A DNA stretch of 14,753 bases from Mucilaginibacter_A sp050954865 (lineage in GTDB: Bacteria > Bacteroidota > Bacteroidia > Sphingobacteriales > Sphingobacteriaceae). The stretch spans positions 1 through 14,753 of the forward strand of contig JBPBQN010000019.1 of NCBI GenBank assembly GCA_050954865.1, in the 5' to 3' direction. A program made the position numbers and the translations under genes. Positions 6,606 to 13,215 of this stretch are shown piece by piece (position 1 is the stretch's first letter; each line of letters opens with the position of its first letter). The notes below the pieces were generated by a model. The model had not been told where the DNA came from. It searched no databases and was given only the letters and a program-made list of their open reading frames with translations.

Positions 6606-7646
6606 ATGACCATTAAACATCTACTTTTCTCTTTAACATTTGCTGCTTCATGCTTTACGTTGCTAACTAATTGCAGCGAAACTACAAAAGCCAGTCAGCC
6701 TGCTGCCGGTACAATTATTACTAAAGCAAAAGATACTATAGCTGCCAAACCGGCCTTGCAACCCGTAAACCCGAAAGAATATGATGCGCTGATGAAAAAG
6801 CTGGCCAATGGCGATACTACCGGCAAATGGCCGGTTGCCAAAACGCCATATCCGCTGGCGGGTGCTATTTTTCCGTATAAAAGAATTGTGGCCTTTTATG
6901 GCAATTTGTACTCTAAAAAAATGGGGATTTTGGGAGAATTGCCACCAAAAGAAATGCTGAAAAAACTGGACGGCGAGGTAAAAAGCTGGGAAAAAGCAGA
7001 TCCGACAACGCCAGTAATTCCGGCTTTGCATTACATTGCTGTGGTTGCCCAGGGCGATGGCGGAAAAGACGGCAAATTTCGTTACCGGATGCCGTTTAAG
7101 CAGATTGATTCTGTAATTTCTATGGCCAAAACCCGTAATGCGCTGGTTTTTATTGATGTGCAGGTGGCTTTAAGCAACATCCGTGCAGAGTTGCCTTTGT
7201 TTGAAAAGTACCTGAAAATGTCGAATGTGCATTTTGCCATGGACCCGGAATTTTCTATGAAAACCGGCGCCAAACCGGGAAGTAAAATTGGTACTTATGA
7301 TGCGGAGGATGTAAACTTTGCTTCGGATTATCTGGCCAAATTAGTTAAAGACAATAACTTGCCGCCAAAAATTTTGATTCTACATCGATTCACCAAAAAA
7401 ATGGTAACCAATTATCAAAATATCAAGTTACATCCCGAAGTACAATTTGTAATGGATATGGATGGCTGGGGCGAACCTGAACTAAAAATAGGAACTTACC
7501 GCAATCATATTTATGCAGAACCGGTGCAGTTTACCGGTTTTAAATTGTTCTACAAAAACGATCTGAAAAAAGCACCACATCACATGCTAACACCAACAGA
7601 AGTGCTGGCTTTAAAACCTAAACCAATTTATATTCAGTATCAGTAA
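6606..7646 (+). CDS. Putative lipoprotein of unknown function, possible beta/alpha barrel
   Basis: The 346-residue product starts with a lipoprotein signal peptide, MTIKHLLFSLTFAASCFTLL, and a lipobox LLTNC with the modified cysteine at 23. Asn at the -1 position is unusual but tolerated in this phylum. A low-complexity Ala/Lys/Thr linker follows to about residue 55. I do not recognise the family. The remaining 290 residues alternate hydrophobic strands and helices; the strand ends carry polar or acidic residues: RIVAFYGNLY, VIPALHYIAVV, ALVFIDVQ, VHFAMDPEFSM, KILILHRFT, VQFVMDMDGWG, PIYIQYQ. This is how a TIM-barrel hydrolase looks, with DVQ, DPEF and DMDGWG as candidate active-site loops. 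It should be anchored in the inner or outer membrane. It is a single transcription unit with a terminator at 7690. Confidence 0.7.
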   Translation: MTIKHLLFSLTFAASCFTLLTNCSETTKASQPAAGTIITKAKDTIAAKPALQPVNPKEYDALMKKLANGDTTGKWPVAKTPYPLAGAIFPYKRIVAFYGNLYSKKMGILGELPPKEMLKKLDGEVKSWEKADPTTPVIPALHYIAVVAQGDGGKDGKFRYRMPFKQIDSVISMAKTRNALVFIDVQVALSNIRAELPLFEKYLKMSNVHFAMDPEFSMKTGAKPGSKIGTYDAEDVNFASDYLAKLVKDNNLPPKILILHRFTKKMVTNYQNIKLHPEVQFVMDMDGWGEPELKIGTYRNHIYAEPVQFTGFKLFYKNDLKKAPHHMLTPTEVLALKPKPIYIQYQ

Positions 7647-7689
7647 AAAGCTTTTCGTAACTGATTTCTATCCTGATTTTTAGGCGATG

Positions 7690-7723
7690 AAAGAAGCATC
7701 TGTTTAATAGCAGGTGCTTCTTT
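7690..7723 (+). terminator. Hairpin terminator of the lipoprotein gene
   Basis: Arms AAAGAAGCATCTG (7690-7702) and CAGGTGCTTCTTT (7711-7723) make a 13-bp stem with one T-G pair and an 8-base loop, 43 bp after the stop codon, followed by a T-rich stretch. The start of the stem is the AAAGAAGCATC word also seen in the terminator at 13660. Confidence 0.8.
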
Positions 7724-7730
7724 TCATTTG

Positions 7731-7814
7731 TTGTCATTCCGACGATAGGAGGAATCTTGTTCGAAGCGATCTTTTATTTTCGATTAAGATCTCTCCTTTC
7801 GGTCGAGATGACAA
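7731..7814. repeat. 84-bp imperfect palindromic intergenic element
   Basis: The ends are inverted copies: the left begins TTGTCATTCCGACGATAGGA and the complement of the right begins TTGTCATCTCGACCGAAAGG. The match continues for about 30 bp per arm (AGGAGGAATCTT versus AGGAGAGATCTT) around a short AT-rich centre. This is the pattern of a MITE-like or REP-type palindrome; near-identical TGTCATTCCGAC elements are known to me as scattered intergenic repeats in Bacteroidota. No transposase is present. Short open frames crossing it on both strands (7714-7944 plus, 7734-7916 minus) look like by-products of the repeat. The rest of the 311-bp gap, 7815-7957, holds no gene I can support. Confidence 0.75.
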
Positions 7815-7957
7815 ATACTGTTTCTCCTCTATACTTCTTTTACCGCCTAAATTTCCTCCACCGCAACCCAACCGCAATTCAGCTTTTTTGATAGCTTTGA
7901 AATTTGATAAAAACAATAACCAACATACTGTTTTTATCGCATAAATTTTGACCTCAA

Positions 7958-9340
7958 ATGCTGACTGTAGAAAAAATCGGGGGCACTTCCATGACGGCCC
8001 TGCACGATGTGCTAAAAAATATTATCCTTTTTAACCGTACCGGCGATGAGTTGTACAACCGTATTTTTGTGGTTTCGGCATTTTCCGGCGTTACTAATTT
8101 GCTGCTGGAAAACAAAAAAACCGGCGCGCCGGGCGTATATCATTTAATTGCCAATTATCAGGATTTCCATTCGGCTTTAAACGAACTGATTGTTCAGCTT
8201 CAAACTCTCAACAAAAAATATGTTGAATTGGGTTTGGATTTGGCTGCCGCCGATCAGTTTATCGAAAAACGCGTTCGGGATGCACAAAATTACCTCGAAA
8301 ATCTGGTCAATATTCTGGCTTCCGGTTATGTAAGTCAGGAAGGAATTTTGCAGGCTGCGCGCGAAATCCTGGCTTCCATCGGCGAAACACATTCGGCTTT
8401 CAACTTCACCAACATCCTGCAAAACAAAGGCATCAACGCTACTTGTATTGATTTGAGCGGTTTTGACGACCATAATTCTTACACGATAGATCAGCGAATA
8501 AAAGAAGCTTTTAAGGCGATTGATTTTAGCAAAACCATTTGCATTGTAACTGGCTACGCCAAAGGTACAGAAGGAATTATGCGTGAGTTTGACCGTGGTT
8601 ATTCTGAAGTTACGTTCAGCAAAATTGCGGTGGCCGTTAAGCCACAGGAAGCGATCATTCATAAAGAATACCATTTATGCACGGCCGATCCGATGTTGGT
8701 TGGTATCGATCATTGTAAACCAATCGGTTTTACCAATTACGATGTGGCCGATCAGCTGGCAGATGTTGGCATGGAAGCCATTCACCCAAAAGCTTCTAAA
8801 CCATTGGAAATCAATAATATCAATCTCCGCATCAAAAATACGTTTGAACCGGAACATCCAGGAACGCTGATTACGCAGGAGTATGTTTCGGAAGAAAAAC
8901 GCGTTGAAGTAATTACCGGTACCGAAAAAGTGCTGATTATTGATATTTACGATCCATTGATGGTTGGTAACGTTGGTTCGGATTTGCAGATTATGCAGGT
9001 TTTTTTCAACCTCGGCGTAAGTTACAGCTTCAAAGCAACCAGCGCCAACAGTATTTCGGTGGTGATTTGGGAGAAAGATTTCAAACAAAAACTCATCGAC
9101 GAACTGGAAGAAAAATTCGAAAAAATTACGGTAGAAAAGGCAGCAATGGTTTGCATCATCGGTTCTAACATCGATCAGCCGGGTTTGCTGGCTCGTTCTG
9201 CCACTGGCTTGGCCAATGAAGGCATCAACATTAAAAGCTGCGGATTTTCATTGCGGAAAGTAAACATTCAGTTTTTGGTTGCGCGAGAAGAATTTGCCAA
9301 ATCCATCATCGCCCTAAACAAAGCCATGTTTTGTGTGTGA
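7958..9340 (+). CDS. lysC: Aspartate kinase with two C-terminal ACT domains
   Basis: The 460-residue enzyme phosphorylates L-aspartate, the first step to lysine, threonine and methionine. The N-terminal kinase motif is VEKIGGTSM (4-12), in place of the common KFGGTSV. VVSAFSGVTNLL at about 39-50 and FDRGYSEVTFSKIAVAV near 210 are further kinase-domain motifs. From about 315 come two ACT-type regulatory regions: TGTEKVLIIDIYDPLMVG and, near 395, MVCIIGSNIDQPGLLARSA. The protein ends soon after the second ACT domain, so it is not fused to homoserine dehydrogenase. The VEKIGGTSM start, and NRIFVVSAFSGVTNLLLE with KKTGAPGVY after it, recall the Ask_Ect kinases of ectoine clusters, but no ectoine genes are near. 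ACT domains imply feedback control by an amino acid. No neighbour shares the pathway. Confidence 0.9.
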   Translation: MLTVEKIGGTSMTALHDVLKNIILFNRTGDELYNRIFVVSAFSGVTNLLLENKKTGAPGVYHLIANYQDFHSALNELIVQLQTLNKKYVELGLDLAAADQFIEKRVRDAQNYLENLVNILASGYVSQEGILQAAREILASIGETHSAFNFTNILQNKGINATCIDLSGFDDHNSYTIDQRIKEAFKAIDFSKTICIVTGYAKGTEGIMREFDRGYSEVTFSKIAVAVKPQEAIIHKEYHLCTADPMLVGIDHCKPIGFTNYDVADQLADVGMEAIHPKASKPLEINNINLRIKNTFEPEHPGTLITQEYVSEEKRVEVITGTEKVLIIDIYDPLMVGNVGSDLQIMQVFFNLGVSYSFKATSANSISVVIWEKDFKQKLIDELEEKFEKITVEKAAMVCIIGSNIDQPGLLARSATGLANEGINIKSCGFSLRKVNIQFLVAREEFAKSIIALNKAMFCV

Positions 9341-9370
9341 TAAAAGAAGCACAGCTAAAACAAATTTTCT

Positions 9371-9404
9371 TTTGCCCGATTGCTTTGCGAATTGTTTAAC
9401 TTTA
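9371..9404 (+). promoter_or_regulatory. Candidate promoter of the RHH-like/two-TM gene pair
   Basis: TTTG at 9371-9374 and TAACTTTA at 9397-9404 resemble the TTTG / TAnnTTTG pair of Bacteroidota promoters with a 22-base gap; the last base of the -7 element differs. The start codon is 22 bp downstream. The remaining bases of this 86-bp gap hold only an AAAAGAAGCAC word right after the lysC stop. Confidence 0.35.
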
Positions 9405-9426
9405 TAATCAAATTAAAATCAATATT

Positions 9427-9651
9427 ATGGCTGATGTAAGATTATCTGTTAATCAGGATTTTATGGATTTGCTGAAAAGCAAAACCGGCGTTAATGAAGA
9501 CACTAAACTGACTACCGATGCGCTAACATTATACAATTGGGCTGTTTCTGAAGTAAAAAACGGACGTACGCTGATTAGTGTAGATGAACATGGCGGAGAC
9601 CCGCGAAAAGTGGTTACAGATATTTTGGAGAGAGTAAAAACCTCAAAATAA
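9427..9651 (+). CDS. Small conserved-looking protein, possible ribbon-helix-helix fold
   Basis: This 74-residue protein has no named family that I recognise. It starts with a short strand, DVRLSVN, followed by a helix (DFMDLLKSKTG), a polar turn, a long helix (KLTTDALTLYNWAVSEVKNG), then a strand-like TLISVDEHGG and a last helix (RKVVTDILERVKT). The strand-helix-helix order and the 'T-DAL-LY-WAV-E---G' spacing fit ribbon-helix-helix DNA-binding proteins and antitoxins, but the basic strand usual for DNA contact shows only one Arg. It is the first gene of a tight pair: the next gene begins 5 bp after its stop. Alternatives are an adaptor for the membrane partner or an unrelated small protein. 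Confidence 0.65.
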   Translation: MADVRLSVNQDFMDLLKSKTGVNEDTKLTTDALTLYNWAVSEVKNGRTLISVDEHGGDPRKVVTDILERVKTSK

Positions 9652-9656
9652 AGGTG

Positions 9657-10082
9657 ATGGACCAACTTTCGGCCCCCATTAATTTAAACAACATCCCGAC
9701 AGAACATGCGGGCAAATCTTCTGCGGTTGTAGCAGAATTAAAACCGCAGGTTAACATCCTTGATCCAAAATCACGTATAGGTTATCATTTGGCGCGGCTT
9801 GTTTTAGCCATGATTTCCATTTTTTTGATTTTCCTGATTGTTTACATTTTTCTCAATCTTCCTTCCCGCCACAGCCAAATTGATTACAAAAGTCTTATTA
9901 ACTTGCCCGATAGTGTGCTGGAAAAAAAACTGGCGGCTATCAAAACTATACAAACTGACGAAAAAGAATCCCGTGATTTTGTAATTCAGATCAGCCAGAT
10001 GGTTTTGCTGAATATACTTTTACCAATTCTGACCGCCATTTTAGGATATATTTTTGGCTCGCACAGCGAAACTAACGGCTAA
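9657..10082 (+). CDS. Two-TM membrane protein of unknown function
   Basis: Starting at the ATG at 9657, the product has 141 residues; a GTG at 9654 would add one residue, and both are very close to the upstream stop. About 45 polar N-terminal residues precede the first membrane segment (LARLVLAMISIFLIFLIVYIFL, about 46-67). A 45-residue charged loop follows, with DYKSLINLPDSVLEKKLAAI and an acidic/basic mix. The second membrane segment is VLLNILLPILTAILGYIFG (about 116-134), and the protein ends with a short tail. I do not recognise the family. The tight linkage to the RHH-like gene suggests a shared role. It is convergent with parC across a shared hairpin. Confidence 0.75.
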   Translation: MDQLSAPINLNNIPTEHAGKSSAVVAELKPQVNILDPKSRIGYHLARLVLAMISIFLIFLIVYIFLNLPSRHSQIDYKSLINLPDSVLEKKLAAIKTIQTDEKESRDFVIQISQMVLLNILLPILTAILGYIFGSHSETNG

Positions 10083-10083
10083 A

Positions 10084-10114
10084 TTTAAGGCGATAAAAAC
10101 AGCATCGCCTTAAA
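10084..10114. terminator. Bidirectional hairpin between the two-TM gene and parC
   Basis: TTTAAGGCGAT (10084-10094) pairs perfectly with ATCGCCTTAAA (10104-10114) around a 9-base loop. It starts 1 bp after the stop of the plus-strand gene and ends 2 bp before the parC stop. A/T runs flank both sides, so it can serve both convergent transcripts. Confidence 0.75.
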
Positions 10115-10116
10115 AT

Positions 10117-12810
10117 TTAAAATAATGGCAGCTGCCCTTTTCCTTTAATATCAACGTTATCCGGATTGGTAATTTCCAGTTCCACTTTTTTGGCTGAGGA
10201 AACCTGTTTTTCTTCTTTCTGAGGCAATTCTTTTTCCGCCGCTTCTGCTAAATGTTCTTCGGATAAAACCTCTTTCAACGAAACTTCTGCCACCGGATCC
10301 GGCACATCTTCCTCATCATCATGCTCGGCAATCAATTCAATCGTTTTGATTTCATGTGGAGAAAGCCGGTTTCCCTGTGCTTTGATGCCTTTTACATCGA
10401 TCAGATCAGCCAGATTCATTTCCGTAGTTTCCGGCAAATGATTTTTCCCTTTGGATAATTCAACCTTAACTACTGGTTGAGAAGCGCCGGAAATCAGGAT
10501 CATTTTAGAACCATGTTCTTCGCTGATCAAACTAACAGGTTTATCCAAAACCAAACTTTCAAACGTAAAACGCTTTACAAAATAGTTTTTCAGCTTGCCT
10601 TCAAAATGCACAACGGTGTAAACTTGGTCAGGATTATATTTTTCAATCCGGATCATTTTATCTTCAAAATGATTGGTTAAATCGAAACTCGTTAATTCGC
10701 AAACGCCGTTACTTACCACTTTCAGTATTTTATCTTCGCCGTCAAATTCGCCCAAAAACGTACCGCGACTATCTACATTCAATCGTTTAAGCACGTCATC
10801 GTACCAGATTTTCCTTCCGGCCAAAGTAGAAACGCCTTTTGTTTTCAGCGTGATTTTTTTGATCGGATATTTGGTCACCACGTTTCCCTGCGAACTTCGG
10901 CCTTTGATGGCAACTTCCGCAAAATCCAGATCAAAGTTTAACTTTTTAAGTTTGGTATGCGGTTTCAGCTGCACATTAACCACTTCTGCCTCGCCGTTTG
11001 GATTATAGGTGAAGTATAACGTTTTGGTGCCTTTGCTGCCTTTCGTCATGTCGTATTCCTTGTCGCGCGTAATGCCCTGCACAAAAAAACGTTTGATAAA
11101 AGCAGTACCGGTTTCGCCGTCTTTGTAAATATAATTGTAAACCGTGCGCTCATCATTTTTTTTGAAGATTGCTGCGTGCATAATATCTTTTCCAACAAAA
11201 ACCTTTTCCTGCACTTTGGTTACCAAAAACTTGCCGTCTTCTCGAAACACTATAATCTCATCCAGATCAGAGCAATCGCCTACAAATTCGTCTTTTTTCA
11301 AAGCCGTTCCTACAAAACCGTCTTCCCGGTTGATGTAGATTTTTACGTTGGCCAACGCAACCTGCGCGGCTTCAACCTTGTCAAAAATGCGGAGTTCTGT
11401 TTTACGTTCGCGGCCTTTGCCAAATTTTTCTTTTAGTTTGAGAAACCAGTCGATGGCGTATTCTGTCAGCTGTTTTAGGTGTTTGTTCACCTCTTTGATC
11501 TCGTTTTCCAGCGTTTTCATCTGCTCATCCGCTTTTTTGACATCAAAACGGGTGATGCTGCTCATCGGTTTATCAATCAGCTTTTTAAAATCTTCCGGCA
11601 AAATCGGTCGGTAAAATTGTGGTGTAAAAGGAGCAAAAAGCTTGTTCAGCACTTTTACAACGGCTTCAAAGTTTCCGGAACTTTCGTAATCCGGATTTTT
11701 ATACATGCCGTTCTGGATGAAAATCTTCAGCAATGAACTGAAAAATATCCGTTCTTTCAGTTCTGCCAGCCGAATTTCCAGTTCCTGCTTCAATAATTCC
11801 CTGGTAAAAACAGTACTCTCCGTTAAGATGTCGTTCACACTCATAAAGTGCGGCTTGTTTTCCTTGATTATGCAGGTGTTCGGGGAAATGGAAACTTCGC
11901 AATCGGTGAAAGCATACAGCGCATCAATCGTAACATCCGGCGAAATTCCGGGTGCGAGATGAATAATAATCTCCACATCTTTTGCCGTATTGTCTTCAAT
12001 TTTTTTAATGCGGATTTTGCCTTTATCGTTGGCCGCAATCACGCTGTCAATCAAACTTCCGGTTGTGGTAGAAAACGGAACTTCGGTGATGGCCAGCGTT
12101 TTTTTATCACGTTCTTCTATTTTGGCACGGATACGGATTTTTCCGCCACGCTGACCTTCATTGTAAGCCGAGCAATCCGCCAAACCGCCCGTCGGAAAAT
12201 CGGGCAGCAAATCCGGCCGGTTGCCTTTTAATATTTCTATGGAAGCATCAATCAGTTCAATAAAATTGTGCGGCATCACTTTGGTAGCCAAACCAACCGC
12301 AATTCCTTCCGCACCTTGTGCCAGCAGCAACGGAAATTTTACGGGAAGCGTTACCGGTTCTTTGTTCCGGCCATCATAACTGGATTGCCATTCGGTTGTA
12401 TCCGGATTGAAAACCACATCCAGCGCAAACTTGGATAAACGCGCTTCAATATAACGTGGTGCAGCAGCAGAATCGCCTGTAACCGGGTCTCCCCAGTTGC
12501 CCTGACATTCGATCAGCAAACTTTTTTGGCCGATTTGCACCATCGCATCACCTATCGAAGCATCACCATGCGGATGATATTTCATCGTGTTGCCGATTAC
12601 GTTGGCTGCTTTATTAAAACGGCCGTCGTCCATTTCTTTTAAAGAATGCAGGATGCGGCGCTGCACAGGTTTTAAACCATCGTGAATATGTGGTACGGCC
12701 CTGTCCAGGATTACGTAAGAGGCGTAATCCAGAAACCAGTTTTCGTACAATCCCGAAAGGGAAGTAATGTTAGATAATTGTTCGTTTTGCTGACTTAAAT
12801 CGTCATTCAT
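10117..12810 (-). CDS. parC: DNA topoisomerase IV subunit A (ParC)
   Basis: The 897-residue type IIA topoisomerase subunit cleaves and rejoins DNA to decatenate chromosomes, working with ParE. Start at the ATG at 12810 (MNDDLSQQ) is preferred over a TTG start 24 bp upstream. Visible motifs: DRAVPHIHDGLKPVQRRIL at 36-54, HPHGDASIGDAM at 79-90 in the quinolone-binding helix, and AAPRYIEARL with the catalytic Tyr120. GWxD-type DNA-gate sequences and a coiled-coil arm near 440-480 follow. The C-terminal beta-pinwheel carries only a degenerate box (KGRSSQGN), not a GyrA box, which with the family pattern supports ParC over GyrA. The last 90 residues are acidic and Lys/Glu rich. parE is not the adjacent upstream gene: a 405-bp spacer and a divergent gene lie there. 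Confidence 0.92.
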   Translation of the reverse strand: MNDDLSQQNEQLSNITSLSGLYENWFLDYASYVILDRAVPHIHDGLKPVQRRILHSLKEMDDGRFNKAANVIGNTMKYHPHGDASIGDAMVQIGQKSLLIECQGNWGDPVTGDSAAAPRYIEARLSKFALDVVFNPDTTEWQSSYDGRNKEPVTLPVKFPLLLAQGAEGIAVGLATKVMPHNFIELIDASIEILKGNRPDLLPDFPTGGLADCSAYNEGQRGGKIRIRAKIEERDKKTLAITEVPFSTTTGSLIDSVIAANDKGKIRIKKIEDNTAKDVEIIIHLAPGISPDVTIDALYAFTDCEVSISPNTCIIKENKPHFMSVNDILTESTVFTRELLKQELEIRLAELKERIFFSSLLKIFIQNGMYKNPDYESSGNFEAVVKVLNKLFAPFTPQFYRPILPEDFKKLIDKPMSSITRFDVKKADEQMKTLENEIKEVNKHLKQLTEYAIDWFLKLKEKFGKGRERKTELRIFDKVEAAQVALANVKIYINREDGFVGTALKKDEFVGDCSDLDEIIVFREDGKFLVTKVQEKVFVGKDIMHAAIFKKNDERTVYNYIYKDGETGTAFIKRFFVQGITRDKEYDMTKGSKGTKTLYFTYNPNGEAEVVNVQLKPHTKLKKLNFDLDFAEVAIKGRSSQGNVVTKYPIKKITLKTKGVSTLAGRKIWYDDVLKRLNVDSRGTFLGEFDGEDKILKVVSNGVCELTSFDLTNHFEDKMIRIEKYNPDQVYTVVHFEGKLKNYFVKRFTFESLVLDKPVSLISEEHGSKMILISGASQPVVKVELSKGKNHLPETTEMNLADLIDVKGIKAQGNRLSPHEIKTIELIAEHDDEEDVPDPVAEVSLKEVLSEEHLAEAAEKELPQKEEKQVSSAKKVELEITNPDNVDIKGKGQLPLF

Positions 12811-12817
12811 TCGGTAA

Positions 12818-12862
12818 AAGCTAAATGGATACAAATATAAGATATCGTACTAAATTTAGCTT
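12818..12862. repeat. 9-bp inverted repeat flanking the parC -7 element
   Basis: AAGCTAAAT at 12818-12826 and ATTTAGCTT at 12854-12862 are perfect inverted copies 27 bp apart, centre to centre about 36 bp. They bracket the likely parC promoter. The spacing suits two half-sites or a long-loop hairpin. No binding protein can be named. Confidence 0.4.
12832..12839 (-). promoter_or_regulatory. Probable -7 element of the parC promoter
   Basis: On the minus strand this reads TATATTTG, an exact TAnnTTTG match, 21 bp before the parC ATG. A -33 TTTG is not evident. The element lies in the loop of a perfect 9-bp inverted repeat (AAGCTAAAT at 12818-12826, ATTTAGCTT at 12854-12862), which may be an operator or a leader hairpin. 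Confidence 0.5.
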
Positions 12863-12949
12863 GATGCGCTGGCTTAAAATGCTATAAAAATTAGATTTTA
12901 TACTGATAAAAACAGCATCATGATTTAACGAAAGTTTAACATGTTGCTC

Positions 12950-12978
12950 TGTAACTAAACGAAAGTTTTCAATGTTTA
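12950..12978 (+). promoter_or_regulatory. Degenerate ECF-sigma-like promoter, copy 1
   Basis: TGTAAC at 12950-12955 is followed, after the same 17-base spacer as in the other copies, by TGTTTA at 12973-12978 in place of CGTCTA. The -35 part is intact and the -10 part lacks the CGTC core, so this copy is probably weak or dead. Confidence 0.4.
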
Positions 12979-13045
12979 TATATCGAAACAATCACAAAGC
13001 TTAAATCTCAATCAAAATAAAACTTTAAAAATAATTACAATTTTC

Positions 13046-13074
13046 TGTAACGAATCAATACAACATAACGTCTA
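13046..13074 (+). promoter_or_regulatory. ECF-sigma-like promoter, copy 2
   Basis: TGTAAC (13046-13051), a 17-base spacer, and CGTCTA (13069-13074) match the general ECF sigma pattern of an AAC-containing -35 and a CGTC-type -10; the closest named example is the B. subtilis sigma-X consensus, TGTAAC-N17-CGwC. Initiation here would add about 100 bases of leader, including copy 3, before the start codon. Confidence 0.55.
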
Positions 13075-13147
13075 TATACCAAAACAAACATTAAAAGTTA
13101 AATTTCAAAAAACATCAAAACTAAATCAAAATAAACTTACAATTTTC

Positions 13148-13176
13148 TGTAACGAATCAATACTCAACAACGTCTA
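13148..13176 (+). promoter_or_regulatory. ECF-sigma-like promoter, copy 3 (gene-proximal)
   Basis: TGTAAC (13148-13153) and CGTCTA (13171-13176) are again separated by 17 bases. This is the copy nearest the gene; a start site about 7 bases further on would leave a leader of about 30 bases before the ATG at 13216, a normal length. Confidence 0.6.
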
Positions 13177-13215
13177 TACATCAAAAAAATCATAAAAAAT
13201 TAAATTCAAAATATC

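Larger units (their letters stand above)
12949..13215 (+). repeat. Three tandem copies of a ~100-bp promoter/leader unit
   Basis: The CTGTAAC anchor recurs at 12949, 13045 and 13147, giving periods of 96 and 102 bp. Copies two and three share an exact 27-bp block (13035-13061 and 13137-13163) and then ACGTCTATA, a CAAAA/TCAAA stretch and an AAATT-rich leader; the first copy is diverged (AATGTTTATATATC). Sequence after the first copy, around 13011-13034, even resembles the start of the coding region (AAAACTTTAAAAA), so the duplicated unit seems to have included the original start codon region. The third copy runs straight into the ATG at 13216. The rest of the 405-bp gap, 12811-12948, holds the parC promoter and a short AACGAAAGTTT direct repeat (12927 and 12958). 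Confidence 0.8.

Noticed and set aside
7714..7944. A 76-residue open frame on the plus strand, and one of 60 residues on the other strand (7734-7916)
   Set aside because: Both cross the 84-bp palindromic repeat, have no signal or domain pattern, and are best explained as chance frames.
8177..9088. Long antisense frames opposite lysC (8177-8674 and 8675-9088)
   Set aside because: They lie wholly within a firm gene, have no domain pattern, and are typical of AT-biased third positions on the other strand.
9654..9656. GTG start for the two-TM protein
   Set aside because: It is possible, but the ATG one codon later is the simpler choice; the difference is a single residue.
10117..12810. DNA gyrase subunit A instead of ParC
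   Set aside because: The C-terminal domain lacks a proper GyrA box and has only a degenerate KGRSSQGN, and the HPHGDASIGD motif fits Bacteroidota ParC.
12949..13215. A CRISPR array, because of regularly spaced repeats
   Set aside because: Only three copies, the periods are 96 and 102 bp, the 'spacers' are similar to each other rather than unique, and no cas gene is present.
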